Shown here piece after piece: positions 44,812 to 55,699 of a DNA stretch of 64,000 nt; within the stretch, counting starts at the first letter, position 1, and the number at the start of each line of letters is the position of its first letter. The DNA is from Nephrocerus scutellatus (Eukaryota; Arthropoda; Insecta; Diptera; Pipunculidae): NCBI GenBank assembly GCA_947095585.1, contig OX352763.1:109099908-109163907 (forward strand), given 5' to 3'. A program made the translations under genes and the position numbers. The notes under the pieces were generated by a model. That model did not search any database. It worked only from the letters and a program-made list of their open reading frames with translations, and was not told the origin of the DNA.

Positions 44812-46700
44812 TTATTATTATTATTATTGTTTGGTGGGCTGAAAAGCCTGGTGCACTGCGACCTAGAGATCTATTGTGCATCCCATATAATTACCACTTT
44901 ATGTGGTGGCTTAGTTCCTTAATGAATGCCATTACGTCTGACAGTTCGATTGGAATGACATTCTGTCCTGGGACTGTGTAAGCCATGAGGTGTTCATGCG
45001 ATTCCTTTGCCTTGTTGCAGAAACGGCAGCTGTCCGTCTGGGATTTGTGCATTTTCGATAGGTGGCTGTTGAATGGGCCGTGTCCCGTTATGTACCAGAC
45101 TAGAGATCTGAGTGCATGACGTTTCAGTTTTATTGCCTTGTCTATGTGTATAATGTTGTACTTGAGAAGGCTTTTAGTATCTTTCATCCCTGTCGACGAT
45201 ACCCAAGTACCTTTTGCGCCTTCTCTTGCGCAAAGATCTGCTGCCTCGTTCCATGCAATGCCTGAGTGCCCTGGGGACCACATAAGGGTGATTTTATTGG
45301 TTTTGGCCAATTGTTTTAAGTGGCAGTAGCAGCTCCACGTTGTTCTTGTGTTGAAAGAAGGGCCTTTTAGTGCAAGTAGTGCGGCTTGGCTATCTGAGAT
45401 CATGTAAATCTCTGTTCTTCTGTATTTTCTTTTGGTGCATTCCAAGATGCAGGCTTCAAGTGCAATTGTTTCTGCCTGGAAAACGGTTGGGGGGTTCCCT
45501 ATGGGTATTCGCAGTGTGGTTCTGGGTCCGAATACTCCTGCTCCGGTTCCTGTATCTGTTTTAGATCCGTCTGTGTACCAGATGGATGCATGATGGGGGA
45601 GGTTATTGATGATATTTCCAACTTGATGAAGTTCTGGAATTCTAACCAAGAAGTTCCTTTGGAAATCAGTTGTTCTCATTATTGTGTCTGATTGTATGAC
45701 AATACCATAATCCGAGTTAATTTTGGAGATGATGTTTATATGTCCTGGTCTATTGGATTTAACCTGGTTGTGTATATTGAGAGTGGAGAGTCTTAGGCCA
45801 GCTTCACTTTAAATGTGTATGTAAAGTGGTGTTTAGTCCTATAATCTTCTCGAGGGCTGCCGTAGGGCAGGTCTTTATGGCACCTGTTGTACTAAGACAA
45901 ATAAGTCTTTGTATCTTATTGAGTTTTGAGCGTCTCTTAGATTGCTCTGTTTTTGGCCACCATATCAAGGCTGCGTATGTCAGCCTAGGTCTGATAATGC
46001 TCTGGTATAGCCAAAGAGTCATTTGCGGGCTTATTCCCCACGTTTTGTTGAACATGCGTTGGCATGTGAAGTAAGCTTTATTGGCTTTGTTAATAATGTA
46101 TGTCATATGGGAGTTTTTGATCGAACATAACTCCCAGATATTTGGCCTCCGGCATTATCTGAAGGAACCTGCCTTGAAAGTTCATTATGGGAATATTAAT
46201 TTTTCTTCTCTTTGTGAAGATGGTGCACACTATCTTGTCTGGGTTGACACTTAGGTTCACCTCTTTACACCAGTCGTTTACTAGTTTGAGAGCAAATTGC
46301 ATTCGTTCTGCTATCGTACTCTTGAATTTGCCACGGACCCTAAGGACGAGGTCATCCGCATAGCCAATATTGGTAATATGATTATTCTTAAGCCCTGAGA
46401 GTAACTGGTCCATTACCAGCAGCCACAAAAGAGGTGACAGGACTCCGCCTTGTGGGCAGCCTCTAGTTGCCGCTACTGTGATGACTTCGTCACCGAATGA
46501 GGCCCGAATTCTCCTACCCCTTAGCATGCTTATAACCCAGCCTATGATTGAGGATTCTACACCCTTGTTTCTAGCTTGTGATTGAATCACTTCGAAGTTA
46601 GTCTTGTCAAAAGCACCTTGATTGTCTATGAAGGCACATATTAACATTTCTTTGTTCCGAAGTGTATCTTCGATTTCGTCTGACAGCTCGTGTAGTGCAG
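44812..46700 (-). mobile_element. R1/LOA-like non-LTR element with RNase H, family B (5'-truncated, intact ends)
   Basis: The minus strand carries an RT (46647-46090): LICAFIDNQGAFDKT (motif A), GCPQGGVLSPLLWLLVMDQL and TNIGYADDLVLRVRGKF. A thumb ORF (46106-45804) has WGISPQMTLWLYQSIIRPRL and ATTGAIKTCPTAALEKI. A 262-codon ORF (45679-44891) carries RNase H: YTDGSKTDTGTGAGVF (Asp), TVFQAETIALEA (Glu), ISDSQAALLAL (Asp) and NEAADLCAREGA (Asp). It ends with a Cys/His motif CRFCNKAKESHEH. All four RNase H acidic residues and YADD are present, but the ORF is split by frame breaks and lacks the endonuclease. The tail is (AAT)n. A 12-bp direct repeat TTTATTGTAGTA at 44800-44811 and 46701-46712 marks the insertion. 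Confidence 0.93.
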
Positions 46701-46712
46701 TTTATTGTAGTA

Positions 46713-47040
46713 ATTAGAAACTCTTATTCAATTGTGCCATAGTAGGTGACAACTCCCCAAACCATAACATCTGTTCTACGGCTATGATATCTCGACAGAA
46801 TACGTTTTTATTTTCTTAAATCGCGGATATAAAAGTTAAGTCCGTCCGTAAATTCTCTATATTAACTTCGCGTGCCCGTGGCTGGCTGGCTGGTCAGATC
46901 CTTTGATAAATTTTTTTCACACGCCCATAGACGAAAGTGACTGTTTCAGACACTATAACCTAGCCTCGAAAGTAGCCATTACACACACTAGTGAGTTAAC
47001 ACATAAAATTTGTTGTTATTTACTGCAGTCACATCGAACA
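46713..47040. other. Non-coding stretch with repeat L-like sequence
   Basis: TAAATTCTCTATATTAACTT, CGCGTGCCCGTGGC and GATAAATTTTTTTCACACGCC at 46850-46925 recall the left part of the 5340-5860 repeat. No gene seen. Confidence 0.45.
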
Positions 47041-47300
47041 CACATTCCTAGATCCCAATATCTCAATATCTCAATAACTCAATATCCCAGTATCTCAGTA
47101 TTTCAATAACTCAATATCTCACTATCTTAATATCTCAATATATTAATATCTTAATATCTCAATCTCTATTACTCTATATCTCTATACATCTATATCAATA
47201 GATCTCTATATCTCTATATCTCCACATCTCTACATCTTTATATCTCTATATCTCCACAGCTCTACATCTTTATATCTCTATATCTTTATCTTTTCTTTAT
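47041..47300. repeat. (ATCTCAAT/ATCTCTAT)n simple repeat
   Basis: The tract shifts from AATATCTCAATAACTC words to ATATCTCTATATCTCTAC words. It directly precedes the family A insertion at 47314. Confidence 0.9.
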
Positions 47301-47313
47301 CGCATTAGGTGGA

Positions 47314-49384
47314 GCAGGTAAATGTTCCCACGTCAGTCCAAAAGACCTCAGACCCATTAGCCTTTCGTCATTCCTTTTAAAAACATTAGAAAGACTCATC
47401 GAAATGCACCTTCGTACTGGTATTGACAAAAGACTTCTGTCCGTCGATCAACACGCGTACTACAAGGGCAATTCTGTAGAAACAGCTCTGCATACGCTAG
47501 TACATTCCAGTGAAAACTCCCTTCATCACATGGAATACTCAATGGTGGTTTTCCTGGACATCGAAGGCGCTTTTAACAGCGTCAAAATATCTGCGATCAC
47601 GGATGCGCTATCGACTTTGGGTGTGAACGACTTATTGGGTGAACTGATTGACTCACAAGTAGGATCAAAAATTCAAGACTTGGTTTGTCGTCTGCCATAG
47701 CCGTTCAGGAAAGCACCCACACATCTTGAAAGAACTTCTGCAGAATGCTCTAAATAAGGTAATAAGCTGGGCAGATCATTGTGGTGTAGGGGTTAACCCC
47801 CAAAAAACTTGTCCTCTTTACGAGGAAGTACAAAATCCCACTCGTCAACCCTCCATCCATCAAGGGCTCAAGCTTTCTCTGATAAGGCCAAATATCTTGC
47901 TCCTATTCTGGATAAGAAGCTGAGCTGGAAACCCAACATACAAGAAAGAGTCCGTAAGGCCACAGGGTCACTTTTCTCAAGCAAAAAAGCCACAGGAAGT
48001 AAATGGGGTCTTCAACCGCATATCACTCATTGGCTGTACACAGCAGTAGTCAGACCTATTCTGCTATACGGTGTGGCTGTTTGGTCGACTGCATTAGATA
48101 AAGCGATCAATCGCGACAAACTAAGCAGAGTCCAAAGATCAGCTTGTCTTTATGTGAGCGGAGCGCTTCGTACAACTCACTCTGCTGTACTGGACATTCT
48201 GCTGAACCTTGCTCCACTCGACATCTTCGGCACACAACTGGCTGCAAGCGCGGCTACTCGCCTCAGAGCAATCTCTCAGTGGAGCGTGAATGATTTCGGC
48301 CACTCTTCCATCCTGAATTCAGTCAGGACTTTACTTGTCTACTTAGACTACACCATTCCGCAGCTCCACTTCAACAAAAACTTCCAGGTTACCATCCCCT
48401 CCAGGTCTTCTTGGGAGGAAGGTATCTACTTGGAAAATGAAGGAATTCACTTCCACACAGACGGGTCGAAAACTGATGAAGGGGTTGGCGGAGGTGTCTT
48501 TTCAAAAAGACTAAATCTAAGTCTCTCTTTCCGTCTTCCTGATCACTGTAGTGTTTTCCAAGCTGAAATCATGGCTATTAAGAAAGCCTTGTCTTGGTTG
48601 AAGAGTAATGTCATATCTGTTAAGGATATCCACATTTTCTCGGATAGCCAGGCTGCGTTAAAGTCCATGGAATCAGTCTCCACAAATTCCATTCTAGCCC
48701 GGAATTGCCGATCGTCTCTTGAGGAGATGGCGGAGCCGGGACATAGAGACATTCCTGGTAATTGTATGGCTGATGAACTCGCCAAACATGGAACAACACT
48801 TCCCCTATTGCCTGATAATGGTTCACTAGGCATGCCGATTGCTAGGTGCAAACTCATATTTAAACGGGGTGCTATAATAAAAACTAACTATAGATAGTCA
48901 AAGGGTACAACTTGCATAACAACAAAGCAGATCTGGCCCAAGCTAGATCCGCAAAGCTCCAAGTGTTTGATCTCTCAAACCAGACTGCACATTAGTGCCA
49001 TTATAGGTGTCATAACTGGACACTGTCTCATAGGCAAGCATGCAGGAAGACTAGAAGTCTTTTCTAACGATTTCTGCAGAAGCTGCATGGATGTGGAGGA
49101 GGAGGAAACCACTCTCCATCTACTTTGTACGTTCCCAGCCCTCTTGAATAGGCGGAAGCTCCATCTGGGAGCGTTCTTTTTCAACGATCCCAACGATCTA
49201 ACCCATATTGACATTAATAGTCTCTTGCGCTTCATACGAAGCTCCAAGTTGTTCAACGAGTAGGCGTGGAATTTTCCTAGATCCTTGTGGTACCGCAACG
49301 GACCTTCATGGTCTAAGTGCGTCGTTTTTGACTGACGGCCACTTTAACCTAACCTAACATAACCTAACCTAACATAACCTAACC
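47314..49384 (+). mobile_element. RNase-H non-LTR retrotransposon, family A copy 2, RT core deleted
   Basis: It begins inside the RT: KDLRPISLSSFLLKTLERLI (about 47343-47400), then QHAYYKGNSVETALHTLVHS and MVVFLDIEGAFNSVKI (motif A, Asp present). The stretch that should carry CPQGG...YADD is deleted (break near 47670-47720). The 362-codon frame 47809-48897, the longest in the window, then covers ILDKKLSWKPNIQERVRKAT, HWLYTAVVRPILLYGVAVWS, the thumb and RNase H with HTDGSKTDEGVGGGVF, FQAEIMAI, IFSDSQAAL and CMADELAK. A deletion removes part of the usual VWVPGHRDI block. The C-terminal FCRSCMDVEEEETTLHLLC lies in another frame (49075-49135). The 3' tail is a CCTAA-like repeat. An 8-bp TAGGTGGA repeat at 47306-47313 and 49385-49392 is a plausible target duplication. 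Confidence 0.9.
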
Positions 49385-49387
49385 TAG
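49346..49387. repeat. (CCTAA)n-like 3' tail of family A
   Basis: TTTAACCTAACCTAACATAA followed by CCTAACCTAACATAACCTAA: mostly CCTAA units with CATAA variants. Similar shorter tails end the copies at 3101-3121 and 14418-14445 (reverse strand). Confidence 0.88.
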
Positions 49388-49539
49388 GTGGATTGCAATT
49401 ATAGTCACCACACAGCACAATTTGAGGAAATACTAACTATGACCGAAAGAGCAAAAGAGCATTGAACAGCGGGAAAAAAACGTATATGCTTTGGGAGATA
49501 TCCAAGCAGGATCCTTTCAAGCTGGGCTCCGTCTTCTTT

Positions 49540-50140
49540 TTTTTCTTAATGTCCTATATCCCCTTGTGGGTCTTAGGGCCTCTACTAAGCCTACGCGCCA
49601 TCGCGTGCGGTTTCTGGCAATGAGCTTCAGATCTCTCCAACTTTTCCCCAATTGCCGTGAATCCTCCTCAACTGTTCTGCGCCTTGTATTTCTTCTACCC
49701 TCCTGAGACAACGGATTACATTGCATCGCGTAGTTTGCTTTAGAACTGTCGCCTTTTCGGAGTGTATGACCAATCCACTGCCACTTCCGTCGTTGGATGG
49801 TTGTGCCTATTGCTTCCTGACCCGTTCTCTGGTAAAGATGTTCGTTAGAGATACGGTTAGGCCAGAAAACTCTTAAGATGTTCCGTTGGCACCTATTTAC
49901 GAACTTTTGTAATCTTTTTGTGATAGTAGCGGTCACCTTCCAAATGCTGCACCCATACAGCAACACAGATTCAACATTTGAACGGAACAGTCGCAGCTTG
50001 GGTTTGGCTTTGTCGATTCGGTTGACAATGTCCTGTTCGGTTCCACCTTCGGTCGAGACAAAACTCCCAAGATATTGGAAACTCTCTACTCTCTCTACCG
50101 GTTGTCCAGCAATGTTAACTTGAGTTACTAAGCCCCGACA
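49540..50140 (-). mobile_element. RTE-like family F copy 3 (C-terminal part only)
   Basis: The minus strand has one open frame: TQVNIAGQPVERVESFQYLG, SFVSTEGGTEQDIVNRIDKA, SVLLYGCSIWKVTATITKRL, FWPNRISNEHLYQRTGQEAI, RKWQWIGHTLRKGDSSKANY and LKLIARNRTRWRVGLVEALR. This aligns residue for residue with 17200-17645. It is 5'-truncated just after the RT domain. The sequence beyond 50140 is not family F. Confidence 0.88.
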
Positions 50141-50384
50141 AAGATAAACTCTTTCTGGACGTCTATGTCGCATACAAACACGGCTTTGCCCCTAACAATA
50201 TTCTGTTGCTTGCTTGGAAAGAACATTTGGTTCCACTTTCGGAACAACTGTTTCTCTACTATGGTCTATGGTCCAACCATGAAGCCGGTGGGCAGGCGCC
50301 CTGCTCTACTCCTCCACATATAGAACTAATTCTGAAATTCCCAGTAAATACTCACTCCAGGACACCACTCGAATCTGATTCGTG

Positions 50385-50600
50385 TATGCAGTCTTTTGTG
50401 ATGATGCAATCCGCACTCGAAGCATCATACCAAAAAGGTAGTGGTCCGAGTCGACGTTAGCACCACCCTCCCTTTCGACCTCCTCCATCCTCTCTGCCAC
50501 CAAAACGTGACGTATGTTTAGTGGCTGAGTGTTTTTGCATTTAATATTAATTGGCATAAAGCTCCTCGTTGATGGAGGATGTACACTGTACAGCACATAT
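50385..50600 (-). mobile_element. Family E-like endonuclease fragment
   Basis: The plus-strand text GTGATGATGCAATCCGCACT plus CAAAAAGGTAGTGGTCCGAG parallels 37886-37935. The minus strand reads VLVAERMEEVEREGGANVDS, DHYLFGMMLRVRIASSQKT, the last endonuclease strand (GANVDSDHYL is a conserved C-terminal motif of these endonucleases). Confidence 0.7.
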
Positions 50601-52479
50601 ATTATTTATGCTCTAACTAATGCTGAAATATACAAGTGATGTGTAAATTGCATTTAAAAATGACTCGGTACTGTACGTTCGGTCGAATGTCCTTTGCTTT
50701 TTAAAAACTTCAACTTCATACTTCAATAGTCACGAACGTGGTCAGAGGTCAATGGCAGACAGCGCCAGCGCCAGCGCTTTGCTGTAATGCAACGCACTTA
50801 AATCATGTCATTGCCGAGGAGACACCTGGTTCCAAAACAAAAACTCGTCTATTGTTCCAATGTTAACAACAGCTCCCAAGTTTCTCAGTAACACTTACAT
50901 GTTGTTGTTGCATAGGATTTTATTATTTTATTATGTCGTCTGTCTGTCTGTCTGTCTGTCCATTCCTTCCAATACCGATGACTTCGGTTGGGGCAGCTTT
51001 GCCAAACCACAATTGAAGTCAGTGAATTTATGTAATCTCGTGCGTTGGAGAGCACCATAGACAAAAGGACCAAAAGGACGATTATTTTTTAACTCTGCTT
51101 TGACTGCGAGTGCGGTATTTCTGCATTTCTATCTGCTGATTGTCATGCGTGCTGTGAATTACCAAAAAACAAATACAGGACTCTATGCATTAGCCTGTGT
51201 TTGCAACTACTTTGCTTCTGCACACACTCTTCCCATAATTGATTTTTCTATCTTTTCATGACGCGCGCTTTTGTCGCCGTTGTCGTCTTTTTTTTCCACC
51301 TCAATGATTTCAGTTCGTTTTGCAACACAACAGATACAATTGAAGTAGAAGCGAGCAGAGCAGAAACTAAAGATCTCTCTTGAGGTTTTTCTGACCTTTT
51401 TTCATACTCGGTAACCAGCAACCACCGGAGTAGACAATAAAAATGGAAAAATGGAATTTTTATTGTTGCGTTGAAATAAAATCAAAGCACGTTTCACCAT
51501 CGTCCGCCGACCGACCGACCGTCTGTTGCTTCATGAGTGAGAACAAAGATTATTAAGCTAAGAAGACGCGGCGGGTTCATAGAACTGAAAGCTGCCGGTT
51601 TTTATTTTTATTTTTAATTGTTTCTGTTTTTTTTTTTGTTGGTTTTAATACTTAATTGTTGTTTCAGGAATTACCTGTTATTGTTTTGAAATAATTAAAT
51701 CGTGAATACGATGATGCTGTTTGGTATACAGTTTGTGAATATTTTTAATTACAATTTAATATACGGGGAGGACTGGACCGAACCCTGGTTGCTGAGCCAA
51801 TTATGGTGATGATGTTTCTATGATGCAGATCACTTAGACTTAGATAGATAGATGATGCCAACAAGAACGCTGTCTGGCCAAATAGTGAGGATGTTTTAAA
51901 GAAGATTGTTTGTAGAATACGCTGAAGGTTGGCCCACCGCAAAAGCAGATAACATTTCCATTGTTGAGCGAACCAACATTTCCAAAGCCACCTCGTAAAT
52001 TAACTTTGACTGATCTCTCTTAAGTGAGAGGATGCCTGATGAACGGAATCTCACCCGAAGCACAAAAGAAAAATCCCAAAATTAGAGGCGATTCGTCACC
52101 TTAGATCCTAACTCCCCCCATGTACATAAAAGGAAAATCAAAAAGCAATTGTTCATCTTAGGATCCTGATCTCCACTTCAAAGTAGGGTTTTTTTTGCAT
52201 AGCAAAATAGCATATAATGCTAAGCACAACGTGTGGGTAACGGAATTAAGAATAATTAAGGCGAGGAAAGAAGGAATGACCCATAAGGTCTTTGTAATTA
52301 AAACGTGACGTGAGCCAACATTCTCATATTTATCTAAAAAAAATATAAAGGGTTTTTCGATAGGAACATAACAATTTTGTATTTTTATACAAACGCATTC
52401 TTAAACTTTCTTTATAATCTGTCAATGTTAAAATGTCAGTCAAGGTTTACAGTTTTACCAGACAGACACTTTTTGTTGA
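50601..52479. other. Unassigned non-coding stretch
   Basis: Contains (TCTG)n at about 50936-50960 and short simple tracts. No gene or element recognised. Confidence 0.45.
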
Positions 52480-52835
52480 TGCATGGAGACTCTGGTGTGG
52501 GGTCGATTTTATGCCGGCAGAATTATGATTGGACGGTATTTTTTCGTCGATGAATGATTGCCATGTTACGGCCAATGGAGTTCACTATCGTGCCAAGTTG
52601 GAAGAAATTTTTTGGCCCGAATTGAATGGACTTGCCATCAGTGATAAGGTGGTTCTAATAAGATGCTACCACAGCTGTTGAAACAATTGATCTATTAAAG
52701 GGAAAGTACGGTAATCGTGTAATCTCGATAAATGGTCTGGTCGAATGGCCAGCTCGTTCATGCGTTTTATCACCGTTAGATTTCTTTTTATTCGGTTACG
52801 TTAAGTCGTTGCTTTATGATGCTCTGCTTTATAAA
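52480..52835 (+). mobile_element. DD41D-type transposase C-terminal relic (distinct copy)
   Basis: The plus strand reads LWCGVDF (VTVWCGLWAGG-like), CHVTANGVHYRAKLEEIFWP, ELNGLAISDKV and, after a frame break, QDATTAVETIDLLKGKYGNR. Then VISINGLVEWPARSCVLSPL and DFFLFGYVKSLLYDALLYK. The third Asp is kept. The second-site region reads QDATT where QDGAT is expected. It is clearly diverged from the 26786-28023 copy, pointing to a second subfamily. Confidence 0.78.
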
Positions 52836-53539
52836 AAAAACCGTTGATTTTTCTTTTAAATATAATTCATAAACATGCGTTCTTTATAAAGCCATTGATA
52901 AGTAAAAATGAATTATAACTTCGTTACAAATTGTAAATGTAAACCCATTGTGATTTTCTTGTGGCCGAATTTTGTTCACACAAAATATTGCATCATACTT
53001 TATCCCCAAAATTCGCGTGCACCCTGTACCAATCCAGTGCAGACAACAGCAGAAAAACGAAAGTCAAACGAAGAACAACATCACGCCACCGCATCGACCA
53101 ATCACAGCAGAGCACATGGTGATTTACGTACAAGTTCGGCACACAGGAAATGCTTTTAAAAAACAAGACAGTCGCTCTCTTAGTCTCTTGCGTGAACCGG
53201 TACAGATCGACTCAGAGTAGGTAAGTTAAAAGCCATAACATTCGTTCCTCTCTGTCGACGTTTTCTGCTGAAGTTGTTCTGCCGACGTTTTATACCGAGG
53301 TTGCTCAGCCGACGTTTACCCAACAGCCGTTCGCTGCCGACGACTCGGACACTACAGAGTACAGATTGTAAAATCGTGTACCTGCAGCAGAATCTCAGGC
53401 CACGACGTTTGCCGTAGCAGTAGTGCGCTCGCAATCAGGTTAGTTTTAAAAAAATTAATATTGGCACCCCTTGGACCACCTTTTATTCGAATTTCGTAAA
53501 AAAAATGTTAACAAGGCCTTTTGGTCGTACTAAATATAT
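52836..53539. other. Unassigned non-coding stretch
   Basis: The open frame at 53180-53434 (-) is Arg-rich and covers imperfect GCCGACGTTT-containing words (53255-53340). No domain and no gene called. Confidence 0.4.
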
Positions 53540-53835
53540 ATCATATCATATCATATATAGCACGCGCCACACGCGTCTCACGCGTCACAAATTACGTCAT
53601 CGCAAGCCGAGCTCGTACCAATTGTTTTAAAACAAGTCTCATCAAACTCTGGCTAGTAGAAGTCGATATAGTTATATCAGTTGTATTTTTCCATGCATTA
53701 CATGCGCCACAAACGACGAGCGACACGCCTCACACGCGGAATATATAAAATTCTGTGTGAGATATAGCTGCTCACAAAATTTCAGTTCTCTAGGTCGTGT
53801 AAAGGGTGTTTAAAATGGACCTCCATAGAAGTACA
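53540..53835 (-). repeat. Unclassified dispersed repeat K, copy 2
   Basis: Reverse-complement alignment with 20541-20850 across its length (blocks listed there). The outer edge at 53535-53560 is a short TATCATATCATATCATATA tandem. Confidence 0.85.
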
Positions 53836-53968
53836 AAAAAACTAGCTAACGACTTCACTTTTTGTCAACGCTCGATTTCACTTCCCATATAATTTGTGTA
53901 CCGAGGGCTATGTATAAAAATCGACTCTTAAGGAGTAAACTCCTAAAAATTCATATTTGAGTTTTCAA

Positions 53969-54278
53969 CTTTGCCTATGGGTCTATTATTTTATTCAACC
54001 CGAACGAGTATAGTTACCCGGAGTACACCGAGCAAATGTTGCACGGCGTAAAAGTATTCGGTGTGTACAGTGGGTAATTTTACTCACTCTTACTCTGCCT
54101 TACTCTGATATTCATTTCAGAGTAAATAATAGGAAACTAAGTATACACCGTGTCGTGCTCGGTTCACACAAAAAACACAGAGTACAGAGTAAAATTACCA
54201 CGGTTGAATAAAAAAAACACAGAGTAAATTTTTGACGTACTCGCTCGGGTTGAATAAAAAAAAACAGACCCAATAATA
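53969..54278. mobile_element. Foldback / MITE-like element just upstream of Ufm1
   Basis: The left arm ATGGGTCTATTATTTTATTC with AACCCGAACGAGTA (about 53978-54010) is the inverse of the right arm TACTCGCTCGGGTTGAATAA with AAAAAACAGACCCA (about 54238-54272). Internally GGTTGAATAAAAAAAACACA repeats the arm motif at 54203-54222. Element length is about 300 bp with no coding capacity. No clear target duplication could be fixed, so the superfamily is undetermined. Confidence 0.7.
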
Positions 54279-54396
54279 AATTTACACCAACACTAAAAAT
54301 CGTATGTCTATCGCAACATATAGTTGGCAACGCTATTCGTGCAATGTTGACAGCTGACAGTGACATGACTATTGAATGATTTTCTTGTTTTTAAAT

Positions 54397-54646
54397 TCAG
54401 TTTCTGTTCGTCAGTTCAACAATGGCGGTTTTTCAGTATTGAGTTTGTTCATTTTATTTAGTTTACTTAATTGTTAATTATAATCTGCGAAGACTTTCAT
54501 TAGCAACATTAAATTTAATTGGAATTGGTTTTTTTTAAGAGAGCAACGCTAAAGGATTTACTTTTAGTAAACGGAACCAAAGCATTGAGCGTACAAATTT
54601 CAAACGTCAGAAGGATCAAGGAACAGTGAAAAGAAGCACAACCAAG
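54397..54646 (+). promoter_or_regulatory. Probable Ufm1 promoter / 5' UTR
   Basis: TCAGTT at 54411-54416 (within GTTCGTCAGTTCAAC) matches the insect initiator consensus, with a second TTCAGTTT at 54397-54404. If transcription starts at 54411, the 5' UTR is about 236 nt and includes a six-residue upstream ORF (ATG 54422, stop 54440-54442). No TATA box in the expected place. Start position is inference only. Confidence 0.4.
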
Positions 54647-55583
54647 ATGAGGTAAGACATTTTTCAATTGCTCCCGCCGCAAATATTCCCTTAAGTTTTA
54701 CAATAACATAATATTAAGCTTTTTTGAGTTGTAGCTATCAAGGAAAACAATAAATTTTCTAAATTTATAATTCAATCAAAAGTGAACCAAAGTAATTTCT
54801 TGGTAAATAACGTCCAACACTCGTAATTTCATAAAAAAAAACCGCTTTACGGCCCACACAGCACAGCCATAGCGGCAGCGGCGCCTTGTAACGAATGCAG
54901 CGAACTTCTTGCGGTTTTCCTAAGAACGCTGCATGCAGCTTTTGAGCGTCTATTACAAAGGCATTTCCTATGGAATGAATGGGAAAAAAAAATCTAAATT
55001 ATTCTCTAAACTTCTTTTGTAAACTTAATAATCATTTTTTTTTTGTCCCTTTGCAATTGCAATACACTCATCTTTAATTAAAATATTAAATTATTTTTAT
55101 TTCCATCCTGTTTCCAGCTCAAAAGTGACATTTAAAATTACTCTAACATCTGATTCGAAGCTTCCGTTCAAAGTGTAAGTGCTTGTCTCTCTTAACTTTA
55201 CAAAATTATTTATAGCGTTTTCGATTTGCTGGGTACAGTTCTGGTTAGGTGTCGTCCCATTTCTACAGCGTTCCTGGTTTTCGTTGAGAACGCTGTTGTA
55301 ATGGGACACCAAACCTTCACTGTACCCAGCATATTGAAAGCACTGTTAATTATACAACATTCCCTTCTTCGTTTTCAATAGATTAAGCGTCCCGGAAGCG
55401 ACACCATTTACAGCTGTGCTCAAATTTGCTGCTGAAGAATTTAAAGTGACGGCGGCAACCAGTGCTATCATTACAGATGATGGCATTGGGATCAGTCCAC
55501 AACAAACAGCTGGAAATGTCTTCCTAAAGCATGGTTCTGAGCTGCGATTGATTCCAAGAGATCGTGTCGGTGGCTGCCATTGA
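54647..55583 (+). CDS. Ufm1: Ufm1, ubiquitin-fold modifier 1 (complete, three coding exons)
   Basis: Coding exons are 54647-54651 (ATGAG|GTAAGA), 55118-55174 (TTCCAG|CTCAAA ... AAAGT|GTAAGT) and 55382-55583 (CAATAG|ATTAAG ... CATTGA). They join in phase to 87 residues. The product starts [20 protein letters not shown], continues [40 protein letters not shown] and [20 protein letters not shown], and ends DRVGGCH. This is nearly the whole UFM1 family sequence. The ubiquitin-like modifier is matured by UFSP proteases to expose the Gly of DRVG, then activated by UBA5, passed to UFC1 and ligated by UFL1 in ER and ribosome homeostasis. Here the expected pro-tail is GCH after that Gly (human has SC), and the N-terminus has one extra Ser. 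The first exon carries only five coding bases, easily missed by gene finders. It appears intact. Confidence 0.97.
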
Positions 55584-55690
55584 TAATAACTCATAACATT
55601 CTCATTAGTTTTTTCTTATTGTTCTTCCCTCCGTGCTTATTACTACATACACATGTTTTATAAATGTAAATCGCCTTTATGTTTATTAAT

Positions 55691-55696
55691 AATAAA
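55691..55696 (+). terminator. Polyadenylation signal for Ufm1
   Basis: AATAAA lies 108 bases after the stop codon in AT-rich sequence, a plausible 3' end for Ufm1. Position is inferred. Confidence 0.55.
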
Positions 55697-55699
55697 GAA

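Noticed and set aside
55097..55594. Minus-strand open frames across the Ufm1 locus
   Set aside because: They are antisense shadows of Ufm1 exons and introns, whose plus-strand protein is unmistakable.
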